NCBI GenBank assembly: GCA_032622095.1 | Contig: CP136063.1 | Location: forward strand, 92,171,980 to 92,235,979 | Direction of reading: 5' to 3' | DNA length: 64,000 bases | From: Siphonodentalium dalli | Lineage: Eukaryota > Mollusca > Scaphopoda > Gadilida > Siphonodentaliidae | Shown here: positions 1 to 10,619 of the stretch, piece by piece | How the letters are laid out: each line of letters starts with the position of its first letter | Numbering within the stretch: the first letter of the stretch is position 1 | Made by a program: the position numbers and the translations under genes | The notes under the pieces: generated by a model | The model's input: only the letters and a program-made list of their open reading frames with translations | Databases searched by the model: none | Told to the model about the DNA's origin: nothing

Positions 1-149
1 TAAAAAAGAGCGTTTATATCAATTTGTGCGAATTGGGGGGGGGGGGGTGAACACATCTGTTAAATTTGACGGCTTTTTGTTAAGCCTTAAACTTTAAACG
101 TATATATGGTCTGTGGAGTAGTATTCCGTGTATTTATGAACAAATATAT

Positions 150-915
150 TGATCTTCGGGGCTGAGCACAGTCCCCTGCGGGGAAAATACCAGATAGGTA
201 TACCAATATATACTGCAGCAGTGACAAGATTCACAAGTCCGATTTTTGGAAAAACATACCATCTATATCATATTCCTCATAGATTCTCAAAATCTTTCTT
301 CTCAGTCACAGTATATGTCATTTTGTCTTATTTGCCTTGAAATTTCCTTTCTTTTGATGTACAATTCGATAGTATATATAAAACAATGGGAAGTTGAGAT
401 ATCGTATCGAAAACTAGCAAAACCTATCGACGAAAAGCGGTCATTCCTGTGAGTAGTGATTATACATGGATCTCATTAATACGATCGCAATTCCCCGTAC
501 GATATGTCGACTTCGCTTAAATAGACTTCGTCAAGTTATATATCGAACGAAAAAAAATGACATGCCCTATAACATACACTGGGGCATATTTTGGCTGAGT
601 TGAGAATTATTGAAGATAAAGGCGGACGTGGAGATTTGACGACCCGTTTTACTCCCAAATTTCCAGTTGAAATTGCAAGTTTTCGGTACGATGTCTCGAC
701 ATCCCATCGTTGGATATTTTGAAATTATACATCAAAAGAAAAGAAATTTCCTAGCCAACAATAAGACACACTGAATATATTGTGACTGATTTGAACCATT
801 TTGAGAATATATGAGCAATATTATAGATGGTGTATTTTTCCCAAAATCGGACTTGTGAACCTTGTCACTGGTATAGTATATATTGGTATATCTGCTATAG
901 TTTCCACAGGGGCCT
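150..915. repeat. Diverged three-unit inverted/direct repeat
   Basis: Bases ~165-425 are matched in reverse complement by ~650-915. Examples are the pairing of the blocks at 236-265 and 832-860, and of the AAATTTC-CTTTCTTTTGATGTA block near 340-360 with its complement near 725-752. The central part (~480-600) is a weaker direct copy of ~665-815, so there are three related units, one inverted and two direct. No terminal signature or coding capacity was found. It is probably an old MITE or repeat cluster. Confidence 0.6.
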
Positions 916-1027
916 GTGGACGTGATAAATCAGTATGTCTGACTTAAAATACTCTGATAAAAATGAATCAGGTGTTATCAACTTTCCGCACAGAAGTGAT
1001 AAGATACTGTTTATTTTTAACATATGA

Positions 1028-1412
1028 GGGATGGACAAACAGCTGTTTGTTGGGCTGAAGGGGTCACTCTAAATTTTTTTAAGTGCTGAAGGGTAGGGCC
1101 TACAATGTTTTTAAATTGGGATTGTGCTGAATGGAACACAGGGTTTGCTATCGGCTATGATGAAGTTACGTCAATCATGTTACTGATAGTCTGGCTCCCA
1201 TCACAAATATGTTTTCAGTTAATTCTAATTTTCATTGGAACGTAAATAACTTTTTATTCTAGCAGAAACCGTGGCAGAAAACCAAATAACATTTCAACAA
1301 GCTTTCCAAACATGTGCCCCTTTGGTGCTTTTTTTGGGGGTGAGATTAACACCTTCAGCATTTTCCTAACATGTGCTTAGGTGGGAGTGATCCCTTCAGC
1401 GTTTGTTGAACT
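1028..1412. repeat. Inverted-repeat element of the 'CTGAAGGG' family
   Basis: The left arm (from ~1028) has GCTGAAGGGGTCACTC followed by GTGCTGAAGGG. The right arm ending near 1412 holds the complements (GATCCCTTCAGC, and a GGTGC run with a GGGGGTGAG block). The core at 1200-1290, centred on TTTTCATTGGAACGTAAAT, is found in the other orientation at ~50945-51000 and ~51975-52020. The 'CTGAAGGG' arms recur at 51053-51150 and 51860-51910. This is a dispersed non-coding repeat of unknown class. Confidence 0.5.
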
Positions 1413-1503
1413 TATTTGCCGATCGACATAAGCAGATGAATTCTTAGTGTTTCTCTGTCGGTCACCCACCTTATGGTTTTGAGAACTGAATATGAGGAAT
1501 TCC

Positions 1504-1981
1504 ATTCAGTAATCCGAGGGTTTTATAATAAATTCAGTAATCCGACGGTTTAATATCCTATCAATAATTCGATGGTTTGATAATAAATTCAGTAAATCGA
1601 GGGTTTAATATTCAATCAGTAAATCGAGGGTTTTGATAATAATCAATTCAGTAATTCGAGGGTTTTATAATCAATTCAGTAAATCGAGGGTTTGATAACC
1701 AATTCAGTAATCCGAGGGTTTTGATAATCAATTCAGTAATTCGAGGGTTTTATAATCAATTCAGTAACCCGATGGTTTAATATTCAATTCAATAATTCGA
1801 TGGTTTGATAATCAATTCAGTAAATCGAGGGTTTAATATTCAATTCAGTAATCCGAGGGTCTGTTAATCAAATCAATAATTTGAGGGTCTGATAATCAAT
1901 TCAGTAATCCGAGGGTTTGATAATCATTTCAGTAATCCGAGGGTTTGATAATCATTTCAGTTATTCGGGGGTTTAATAACC
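1504..1981. repeat. 28-bp minisatellite, about 17 copies
   Basis: Tandem units of the form TTCAGTAATCCGAGGGTTT plus GATAATCAA run uninterrupted. Copies vary at the trinucleotide before CG (ATC, ATT, AAT) and between TTGATAAT, TTTATAAT and TTAATATT in the second half. About 17 units were counted by eye. There is no coding capacity, and the flanks are unique. Confidence 0.9.
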
Positions 1982-2420
1982 AATTATGCTCGTTTAAATG
2001 TTAATGGGCATCCAAACAGCACATTTGGAAAGTTGTGGGTTATTACAATTTAGTCATGGAAGTTCTGAAACGTTATAATATTATATTAGACAAAAAACAA
2101 TATCGTAGCAATAAATAAAAAAAACATCGCAATACTGTAAATTCAACTCACGTCACAGCCGATGTGGGGATATACATGTATGCATGATTCTGAACTGATT
2201 GATGTTACATACGGGCTTCTAAAGAGCCGTATATGCCGTTTGGACGCTTTTTTTCTTCTTCATTTTTCATTTGGTTCGATTACATACAATACGTAACGCA
2301 CATGTTTGACACCTTTCACATAATGAACTACTGCTGGTAAGAATTACTAATAGCTTACATCATTCATAAATAACATTTCTTGCCACTCACAGTATGGTTC
2401 TGTTTGCCGTGATTATTGTA

Positions 2421-2633
2421 CAGTAATGCCCAAAGTAATTGACCACTTAACCACAGCAGAATTATGGGTACTTTTTCAGGATTTAGTCGGAAATATGGCT
2501 TGTTGCCATTCATCGGAATGCTCTCGCCGAGAGCTTTCCGATTAATGGCAACAAGCCATATTTCCGACTAAATCCTGAAAAAGTACCCATAATTCTGCTG
2601 TGGTTAAGTGGTCAATTACTTTGGGCATTACTG
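2421..2633. mobile_element. Complete palindromic (foldback) MITE with TA flanks
   Basis: The whole 213-bp element is a near-perfect inverted repeat. It starts CAGTAATGCCCAAAGTAATT and ends with its complement, folding at the CTCTCGCCGAGAG centre near 2531-2541. A TA dinucleotide lies on each side (2419-2420, 2634-2635), as expected for a Tc1/mariner-type non-autonomous element. Related copies are at 7312-7423 (one arm), 32287-32453 (hypermutated), and 46500-50672 (split by a 4-kb insertion). It has no coding capacity and should form a long hairpin if transcribed. Confidence 0.85.
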
Positions 2634-2670
2634 TATACCTAATTATGTTGTCATCAGGTCATAGTCAGTG

Positions 2671-4283
2671 GTAGAATAGAATAGTTTATTCTTCCACCAT
2701 TAGAAGTGGTACACAGAATGGATCAAACAATACATGATACGATACATACATAAAAGACAATAGACAACAGTGTGTGTGCATCCGATTAGGGACAAGACAT
2801 ATCATCCGTTGCTCGCCCCCATCGCACGCCCACCGCCACTGAGTTCGGCTCTTAGAGTCGAACTCAGTAACCCTGGTTATACGATGGTAGCGCACAATGA
2901 CATGAGCAATTGTTCGGAATCAGCTATGTTCAGATGCTAAATTATGGAAAAGACAGTGTATAACGTGCGGGTGCATCTTAACCATTTACTCGGGAGAACT
3001 ACCAGTTTTTTCATTTAAAAAATTACCAAATTTACTCAGTTTCTTCAACACTGATGTATTTTTCGAGGAGAGCAAGATACGGAATTTTGCGCTATTAGGA
3101 TATTTGTGGTATGCCTTCGGGATATACTGCTCTCTTTCGTGAGACATTTCTGTGCAATGAAATATATAGTGCATTTCATCTCCCAACAAGTTCTTATTAC
3201 AAAGTTTACAGGTTCTTTTGTTACGTGGCGTCCCATTCGAACGTCCTGTTTCGATCGGTAATTGGTGATTACTAGTTCTAAACCTGGCTATGTTGAAAAT
3301 AAAGTTATCTGTCAAATTGAGGTAATGTTCAGGTTTAAATTCACTTTTAATTAGCTTATACGTATTTCCAAGACTCGAATTATCTATTGATCCATGCCAT
3401 TCTTGGATAAACTGGTCAATTAATCTCTGTTTTAATGGTTTTGATTTCTTTGAGATGGCTATTTTTCCTTGTGCACCAGTGGGACATGCCTGTGTCATTC
3501 AAGGTACATGATACTGCCTCGATCCAAGCAAAGTGTGAGGGTGATTCATCTCGGAGTCGATACGCCAGTTTGTAGCCAACATTCCCCACCAACTTACCCC
3601 AATATTGTATAATTCGAATCTTAATATTTATTGTTACAGGGTATCTGCCAAGCTCTCCATATATGATATACCATATAGTTCGGTGTTGATGGTTTTAATT
3701 TGAGAAGCATTTTACAAAATTTAAGGTGGACACGTTCGATGATAGAGTTGTCTCCAATACCCCACACCTCACATCCATACAAGAGTACTGGCAAGACAAT
3801 AGTGTCAAACAATCGTAAATGGTTAATGACCGATAATCTTTTAGACCTTCCCATTTTAAACACGTCATACATAACTCTGATGGCTTTCGTAGCTATTTCA
3901 CGCTTTGCCTGTACAAAAGAGCCATTTCTGGTGAGTTTTATGCCCAAGTATGTGAATGACTTAACGATGTCCAGGTCATCTTCTTTATATGTAAAGCGGA
4001 CGTTTTTAGGTTGCCTTCCTCTACCAAATACCATTACCTTGGTTTGCTGTATGTTAACACTAAGCTTCCATATATCGCAATAGTCTTCAAAGCAACATAG
4101 TGCATACTGTAAATCCTCTTTCGTTTCTGACATAATTACTGTATCATCTGCGTGGTAGGCTCGATGGTTGCATGCAAAGCTCGCGTGCATGCCCATGCTT
4201 GGATTTTCGAATCCGTATTCATAACTTCTGATATGGCAAACGACAACTGACAGAAAGAACACAATTATAGTGACGTAGTACAT
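2671..4283 (-). pseudogene. LINE (non-LTR retrotransposon) 3' fragment, dead
   Basis: The 4283-3621 frame encodes the C-terminal half of a reverse transcriptase. It has HADDTVIMSE in place of the usual YADD palm motif, then the conserved thumb-side text SFTYLGIKL, LFDTIVLPVLLYGCEVWG and FCKMLLKLK. A roughly 7-bp insertion near 3662-3670 shifts the frame. The following conserved stretch (YGELGRYP-like) continues in a second frame, and a further shift near 3430-3500 leads into the 3498-2986 frame. That frame carries the C-terminal zinc-knuckle-like CKLCNK-x-HYIFHC motif typical of LINE polyproteins. The 3' UTR runs to ~2671 and ends in an AATAAACTATTCTATTC tail. The 5' part is missing upstream of the palm domain. 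The clade was not resolved (CR1/Jockey-like group by eye). Confidence 0.85.
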
Positions 4284-4289
4284 TGTTCG

Positions 4290-5110
4290 TAATTCGTATC
4301 AGTTGTAGTTCATTGTGCCAATAGATTCAATTGATGGCTCCGGTTTAGTTTATTATTTTTAACATCGTTTTCACAAAATGTCGCATTTGAACCGCTCTTG
4401 ATATTGTTATTATAGAGTAAAATACATAGGGTTTTAATTTTGATATAATTCTGTATCAACGAATTATCTTAGTAAGGGATGTAGGCCGATAAAGTATTAT
4501 AGGACACAGTTTAAGGTCTGATTTCGATATATGTAAATATACATATAGCATATAGTCATAAATGGAGGTGCTTATATACACCTACATAAACGTTCAATAA
4601 TTCTATTACAGGTTAGCCACTGTCGCGTATCATACTGTCTTACATAACTCGTACATTAGATTTCACAAAGCCGTCATTGCGTATCGATGGTGTGGCATAT
4701 CAAGTATATTTGTAAACAACCGCGAGAAAACCATTCCAATGGTCATCCATACGAGAAGTTTTATGTAAGAAACTTAAGAATATGTGACTATCACCGGTGG
4801 GCATTTGTTTGACTTCAATTTCAACTTATCGCGTTTATTTCTTCACAATGTCGTACATTCTTGCATAAGATGTTCGGCTTTATACTGCCTATGACATACA
4901 CAATAGGCGAATTATTTTCATAAGAGCTTTTACATAACCAGTGAGGTAACGTACTGGTCACGCAACCGTGTCTAGACATGTCCAATTGTATATAGGAGAG
5001 TTTGTGACCTTCCAGAGCACTTCTGGATGTTCCGTCGTCGACACAACACGCTATTATCTGACAGGCTTGGTTTTTCCGCTGTTTGGAAATATACATTTTT
5101 AGTTGGATGT
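4290..5110. other. No gene recognised
   Basis: AT-rich sequence between the LINE fragment and the 616-bp MITE. Only short ORFs without recognisable motifs occur, and there is no repeat shared with other parts of the window. Confidence 0.4.
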
Positions 5111-5119
5111 TCCATTTAT

Positions 5120-5735
5120 GCACCTGATACAGACCAATGTTACTCTGTAGTAATACAAAACTATTAGTTAAAATTCCTCAGTGATATAGGGTATGTAGCA
5201 TGCCACGCCAGCCGTTGAGGCATGTCACATGTTCTTTGACAAGCTAAAATCGTAACATTGCCACAGGGTAATAACTCTATAAAGAATGTATATTTACGAA
5301 ATAACGGCGATTTGTATTAGAAATAACAACACCACAATAGATCAACTGTGGTGAAATATAAGTAAAATTCTTCTCTTGGGTGGGTGGGCTTGGGGGAGTT
5401 TTGGGGTACGCTCTTTAAAAAACTTCTCCAAATATGCCCGTTATTTCGTCAAAAACACTTCTTCAAATATCTCCGTTATTTAGTTAATAAAAATAATTTC
5501 ATAATTCGCGCTATTTCGTCATTTCGATGCATTTTTTATTCCGCAATTTCGCTGTATTTTCCTATTTCGCTTTTTCGTGGTATTTCATATTTCGATAATT
5601 CGCTATATTTGACATATTATGGGTTATTGGCATGCCTCAACGGCTGGCGTGGCATGCCACATACCCTTTATCACTGAGGAATTTTAACTAATAGTTTTGT
5701 ATTACTACAGAGTAACATTGGTCTGTATCAGGTGC
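5120..5735. mobile_element. 616-bp MITE with ~110-bp terminal inverted repeats
   Basis: The left terminus GCACCTGATACAGACCAATG at 5120 is complementary to the right terminus ending at 5735. The inverted match runs inward about 110 bp on each side, to near 5230 and 5626, almost without mismatch. The hexamer ATTTAT lies immediately outside both ends (5114-5119, 5736-5741) and looks like a target-site duplication. The interior is non-coding and rich in short TATTTCG/TTTCGC motifs. Confidence 0.85.
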
Positions 5736-5741
5736 ATTTAT

Positions 5742-6240
5742 GTTGTATATGTTCACTTATTCTGTCTACCACATAAAGAACTAATTCCCCAGATTTGTTC
5801 AACTTACTTCAACCCGGAAACTGCTCTCTGAAATTGTGTTCCTGCAGAAACTTATAATTTATTATACAGATGATTAGACTACACACTTCCTAAATTCGCA
5901 CGTCAAGCACCATTAGACTATAATATTCCTCACGGTGAGGCGGGAGATCGTTTCCGGTTGTAGAAATATTTATATACGCACCAGCAGCGGTGTTATGTTA
6001 TTTAATGTTGACTATATAGTATATGGCACATTTCGTGTGGGATTTCGCACGGATTTCGTTCAAGTTTGGAAATGTAACATGGCTGTCTGACTATATAAAC
6101 TGGATCATTTTGTCTTGCCTTGGACACAGAGAATTATAATTCGTTATGCTTGACGGGCGAAGTTAGAATTTTTTTCAATAAAACTTCCGCATTAAATGTT
6201 CTATCTTCAAAAAGGTTCCTGCGTGCGAGAATTTTCCTGT
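5742..6240. other. No feature recognised
   Basis: Unique AT-rich DNA; no ORF or repeat was supported. Confidence 0.3.
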
Positions 6241-6250
6241 TACATATAGA

Positions 6251-6395
6251 GAGTAATCAATTGATTGAACTGGTGACGTGAATTAAGTCACGAGAGGCAG
6301 GGAGTACGTTGTACATTGCTCTCGAGTGTTTTTACAAAATAGTCCCTGTCTCGAATGAATTATTTCACGTAACCAGTTCAATCAAGTGATTATTC
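6251..6395. repeat. Short foldback repeat, ~55-bp arms
   Basis: The block at 6251-6305 (GAGTAATCAATTGATTGAAC...) is the imperfect reverse complement of 6341-6395 (...GTTCAATCAAGTGATTATTC). The loop is ~35 bp. It is a probable small MITE; no clear target duplication was seen. Confidence 0.65.
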
Positions 6396-6870
6396 TGTTT
6401 ATTATTTTCCACTATATAAATCTGATTTACCATAAATCAGAATAATACCGCCAGTATACACATGACGCATAAATTTCTATAGCGCGTATATAATCAATAG
6501 ATATACCGCGCTATGGTTAAAGTGACATAATTCACTAGTGAAATTATCGTTTATAATCACTCGAGAAATCAAGGTAAATCATACATAGGAATGTAATAAC
6601 ATTATATAATCTTGAACATTTCTAAAGGGATTTGAACTGAGAGTGTTTCCTTGTCATGCTGAACGCCCAAGACGAACACAGCCGATATATACGGAAAACG
6701 ACGAGTGAATTGACCTTTCAGAAGCCCCTCCCCAACACACTGATAATATTATATAATTACGAACCACATTCTATATGAGATGCCAAATTCACATTTATAA
6801 CTGAATCACGCTTAAAGATGCATAATCAGAATTAACGCTCGTTTCACCACCGGTACTTTTTAGTGGCCTG

Positions 6871-6918
6871 GTAAAAAGTCGCAGAGAACACGGTTTCGTA
6901 GTAAATTGCGGATGAAGA
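6871..6918. repeat. Duplicated 47-bp segment (copy at 8175-8221)
   Basis: The segment around CGCAGAGAACACGG and GTAGTAAATTGCGGATGAAG reappears at 8175-8221 with two or three changes. It is there sandwiched between two copies of a short AT-rich block ending AATGGGTCGACCAAAT. This indicates local segmental copying. Confidence 0.6.
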
Positions 6919-7098
6919 TGGATATCTCTAAAATCAAGTGGCTTTTGTGTTAGATATTTGAAAAATCGGCTAAATTTCGTTGAACAAAATGTTGATAAAT
7001 AACAGGTTTTGCGAAATTTTATACTACAGTTGACTGTGGTTAGCATTATTTTTGGGCATTTAATCGATTCTGATAACTGAAGCGGCATTTGTTTAAAT

Positions 7099-7119
7099 GT
7101 TGTTGTTGTTGTTGTTGGA
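7099..7119. repeat. (TTG)n microsatellite
   Basis: About seven GTT units in a row. Confidence 0.9.
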
Positions 7120-7311
7120 ATCTGATGATATGGGGACCATCGAATCGATTGAGTACCTTTAAGTGTAATTCCATTATGCTTCAGCGTAATTCAGATTTCC
7201 ATTACACTCAGAAATTAAACGTAATTACATTATATACGTTTACGTATATATAGTGATATTACGATTTAACACTTTCTACACTAAACGCTCATCGACGAGT
7301 AGTTATCCCTC

Positions 7312-7423
7312 TCAGTGAGAGCTTTCTGATGAATGGCAACAAGCCATATTTCCGACTAAATCCTGAAAAGTTACCCATAATTCTGCTGTGGTTAAGGAGT
7401 CGATTATTTAGGGCATTACTATA
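7312..7423. mobile_element. Half copy of the TA-flanked palindromic MITE
   Basis: This is a single arm of the element at 2421-2633, from the CAGTGAGAGCTTTC centre to GGGCATTACTATATA. It has a few substitutions, and the partner arm is absent. Confidence 0.85.
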
Positions 7424-7435
7424 TAGTGAAATCTG

Positions 7436-7493
7436 TAGGGATAATACTGGTTTACGTCGAAGTACGGTTGCCTTACTCTTCTATATCGGATTT
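7436..7493. repeat. Inverted duplicate of 8385-8450
   Basis: GGGATAATACTGGTTTACG and the following CTTATTCTTCTATA-type block recur in reverse complement at ~8385-8450, just 3' of the 336-aa ORF. This suggests a small inverted duplication around that gene's 3' side. Confidence 0.65.
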
Positions 7494-7828
7494 TACGCCC
7501 AGATCCAGTGGCGGGCGTTTTTGTCAATTTTAATCAACTTTGTCATAGAAATCAACACAAAATCTGAAAATGCTACACTTATCAATAAGAGTGATATCTT
7601 ACGGTCATATTGATGTATTATATTCTGTTGCGTTACATTTCGCACAAAATGTGCCATGTAATTAGGAGTAACATCACATAACCTCACATTTGATTTTTGT
7701 GTTTACGTCTCGAGATCCGAACTTTTACGAAGTTCGCAAGGTCAAATGAGTTCTTATTCATTTAAATTGTGTAAACATTGTGATAAAATATATATTTCCA
7801 AATTAAATTAATATTTTCAGTTGACATC

Positions 7829-8082
7829 CAAGCCTTGAAATAGTGTGTCTGTCATTTGCAGAATGATGTCCCCAGAGGGTGAATTTAGTGATGCTACCCC
7901 GCATAGCGGGCTAGCATCACCAAATTCACCCTCTGGGGACCTCATTCTGCTTACACCTCAGCAGAATGAGGTTCCCAGAGGGTGAATTTGGTGATGCTAG
8001 CCCGCTATGCGGGGTAGCATCACTAAATTCACCCTCTGGGGACCTCATTCTGCAAATGACAGACACCCTATTTCAAGGCTTG
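7829..8082. mobile_element. Complete 254-bp palindromic hAT-like MITE, 8-bp TSD
   Basis: The element begins CAAGCCTTGAAATAGTGTGT and ends with its complement. It is flanked by an exact 8-bp duplication TTGACATC (7821-7828, 8083-8090), which points to a hAT-type transposase in trans. Inside, two copies of a ~90-bp palindrome (CAGAATGAGGTCCCCAGAGG ... complement) are themselves arranged as an inverted pair. Related copies lie at ~15600-16030, 16950-17035, 18985-19480, 22325-22440, 28809-29265, 34905-35030 and 35438-35690. No ORF of its own. Confidence 0.85.
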
Positions 8083-8142
8083 TTGACATCTATGCTTGAG
8101 TTCAGAACGAATATATATTCAAAAGGACAAGAGATGGTCCTT

Positions 8143-8256
8143 TATATATATATAATTTATTAATGGGTCGACCAAATCGCAGAGAAGACGGGTTCGTAGT
8201 AAATTGCGGATGAAGATGGATATAATATATATATAATTTATTAATGGGTCGACCAA
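8143..8256. repeat. Local duplication containing gene-derived 20-mer
   Basis: The block TATAATTTATTAATGGGTCG plus ACCAAAT occurs at ~8148-8175 and again at ~8229-8256. The copy of the 6871-6918 segment lies between them. The core TTATTAATGGGTCGACCAAA is identical to bases ~9453-9472 inside the 336-aa ORF, where it encodes FGRPINK. Confidence 0.7.
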
Positions 8257-8490
8257 ATTATATAATGTTTTTTACTGTTTTCCATGGAATAACCCGGATT
8301 ACTTTCACAATTGTGACATGACTGTGTATTATTAACTTATTACCGCCATTAGTGATTTTCAGAAGATCGGGTGATTTACGTCCGCTATAGAAGAATAAGG
8401 CATGCAACCGTACGTACTTCGGCGTAAACCAGTATTATCTATTATCCCCATATGATTTCAATAGCTGGTTTAGTTCGAAGGAAAATTTGC

Positions 8491-9501
8491 CTACATAGTG
8501 TGTTGCCTTCTCCAGAGCTGTCTCCGTAAAGTGGCTACGATATCTGAATCTATTTCCTCACATGGTGTTAAAGGACGAAGTAAGTTCTCGTCCAATCGGA
8601 AGTCACGAATTTTCTCCTCGAGAACTTTGACAAATTTTGCCAGTTTCTTTTTCTTGGATCGGCGTTTTCGTTCATATTGTTCCAGAAGTTCATCATATTG
8701 TCGTTTGCCCATGAGTCTTCCCATGACGAACACTTGGTTACCAGGTAAAATAATTACCTGATGAATGTTTTCAGATTTTCCGGATTCTTCCGTTTTTGAA
8801 ATCTTAATGTACCTTTCATCTGACGATGTCCGTCGTTTTCCTTGATCTTTTCCTTTCTTCTTACTTTCCGCTATTTGCTCACATGCTACAGATCTGTGGA
8901 TTTCACACAATGACGGAGTTCGTTTATCGCGCGAACTATCCTTTACTTCCATTTTAGAATTTCTTGAGTTAATCGGTGGCAATTTCGTGACACCTGCCGC
9001 CGTTAGCGATTGATGATTATTATGTGCTTCAACCTTCCCAATTACGTCGTCGTCTAAATCCGGAAGTATTCCGCTGAACTGTTCACCATGAATTTTCTCA
9101 AACCCACAATTATCTTCCGTCGATAGCGAAATGCTTTCGTCATGTTTATGGTGAATAGTCAACACGTCAACGTGGTTATTTTTCTGTTTTTCACTCTTAT
9201 TTTCCCCTTGTTTCAGTTCGTCTTTCCGCATGGTTGTCTCGGCGATTTTTCGCAAAAACACGTTTCTCATTTTCGCATAATTACTAGCAACTATTTGTTC
9301 CTCCTCTTCGATTTTTCTAACATTCTTGTGCAATTTCCAACGTAAATCGTGTTGGGATCGTCGGAGCTCTTTGGATTTCATAGCCTCGAATATTCCATTT
9401 TTGTTCATTGTGTCGTCGTCCGACCATCTCTTGTTCCTTTTGACGACGAACTCTTTATTAATGGGTCGACCAAAACGTTTGTTGTCATCAGTTTGCGACA
9501 T
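8491..9501 (-). CDS. Hypothetical 336-aa basic/charged protein, single exon
   Basis: This is an uninterrupted ORF of 336 codons, by far the longest in the window. It starts at MSQTDDNKRFGRPINKEF and ends at LWRRQHTM followed by TAG. An in-frame TGA lies seven codons upstream of the ATG, so this is the first possible start and no upstream extension exists. The protein is rich in K, E, R, D and S, with a probable coiled-coil segment early (ELRRSQHDLRWKLHKNVRKI, about residues 45-75). A low-complexity middle with KKKGKD- and SRDKR-type patches follows. A second helical basic stretch (QYDELLEQYERKRRSKKKKL) is followed by LEEKIRDFRLDENLLRPLTP. There is no signal peptide or membrane segment. Family not recognised; a structural, ciliary or nuclear role would be a guess. 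It lies on the same strand as the C6orf62-like gene, within or beyond its 3' end. It may be intronless or a retained retrogene. Confidence 0.75.
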   Translation of the reverse strand: MSQTDDNKRFGRPINKEFVVKRNKRWSDDDTMNKNGIFEAMKSKELRRSQHDLRWKLHKNVRKIEEEEQIVASNYAKMRNVFLRKIAETTMRKDELKQGENKSEKQKNNHVDVLTIHHKHDESISLSTEDNCGFEKIHGEQFSGILPDLDDDVIGKVEAHNNHQSLTAAGVTKLPPINSRNSKMEVKDSSRDKRTPSLCEIHRSVACEQIAESKKKGKDQGKRRTSSDERYIKISKTEESGKSENIHQVIILPGNQVFVMGRLMGKRQYDELLEQYERKRRSKKKKLAKFVKVLEEKIRDFRLDENLLRPLTPCEEIDSDIVATLRRQLWRRQHTM

Positions 9502-9960
9502 GATTTCCGGTTGTCCTTGTCAAATCAATCTAATACATTTGTATTTAGCATCCGAGTTGTTTTTTTGTTTTATTGTTATTATTTTTGTTTTGTTTGGCAT
9601 CCAAACAGTTCCGGTCATCCCATAACAGAACAATACCTGAGCACCACGAACGTACATGGATTTCTGTCCAATTTCAGAAGTAACTTCGCAGAACTAATGG
9701 TCTCTCGGTAAGACATGTATATATATACACACCGACTATTGTAAGCGCAATACCAAAATTGTCATTCTTGGTTGAAATGAACATTGACTATAAATTAACA
9801 CATCGCAGCTATTGCTTTGTCTTCAAACAAACGAAACTGTTGTTTTACTTCAAACAAACGGAATTAGAAGTACCGTAACATTAACTTGAATAAACGCGAG
9901 TTGCCTATATACTAGGCAACTTTCACATCTATTGAACACGTTTTGCAATATTAATCGAGT
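9502..9960. other. 5' flank of the 336-aa gene
   Basis: Non-repetitive sequence upstream of the minus-strand start codon, presumably 5' UTR and promoter. No TATA box could be assigned with confidence. Confidence 0.3.
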
Positions 9961-10606
9961 TGTTGAATTACTGAGTATTAACGGAGTTCGTTATAGGATT
10001 ATGACGCGGTTATAGGTTGTTCATCCCTAGACATCGATGTCCTCACAACTACACATGCATAGTGTACATGTATCCAATATCACTTGCCTAGAGAACTTTC
10101 CTCCGTTGTAAAACTCGAGACGGACGAAACTGAAAGTGCAAGATATGTACCTTTAAGAAACGGGGGTATCCGCCAGTCACTTTAAAATTTACTGAGAATG
10201 TTATTTCAGCCGGGTTATACGAATGTTTTCCATAGAGAATGATCAACTACGCGCACACCGTTATATCCAATGGTTATGGAACGTTCCTCCTTTGTAAATC
10301 TCCGAAAAAACGATGAGCCGAAACGTGCCAGATAATTTTAAGACTTGTATCTAACAGTAACCTTTCAAATTTACTGGAAATGTTCGACAATAATTATTAT
10401 TGAAACCGGGTTATGAATGTTGTCTATCCGGGCTAGAGAATGTACGATGTCATCTGAACTACACGCATTGTTATACCCAAATGGCCATCGATATTCCTCG
10501 TTATTAAATCTCAGGATATAATGTGCCGAAACCTGCCAAATAACTTAATGAAACAAGCTGTAGCCACAACCAGTCACATCTCAAATTTACTGAACACGTT
10601 CGACAA
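9960..10606. repeat. ~200-bp degenerate tandem repeat, ~3.5 units
   Basis: Units are marked by GAACTTTCCTCCGTTGTAAA / GAACGTTCCTCCTTTGTAAA, then a GCCGAAAC-TGCCA block, CAAATTTACTG, GCCGGGTTATGAATGTT and ACTACACGCATTGTTATA. Boundaries fall near 10070, 10263 and 10474, with partial units at both ends. The sequence 3' of it (10620-10990) resembles 12590-12830. Confidence 0.75.
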
Positions 10607-10619
10607 AGTTAACCCACGT

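Noticed and set aside
1504-1981. CRISPR-like array
   Set aside because: Units are contiguous with no unique spacers; this is a minisatellite in a eukaryotic genome.
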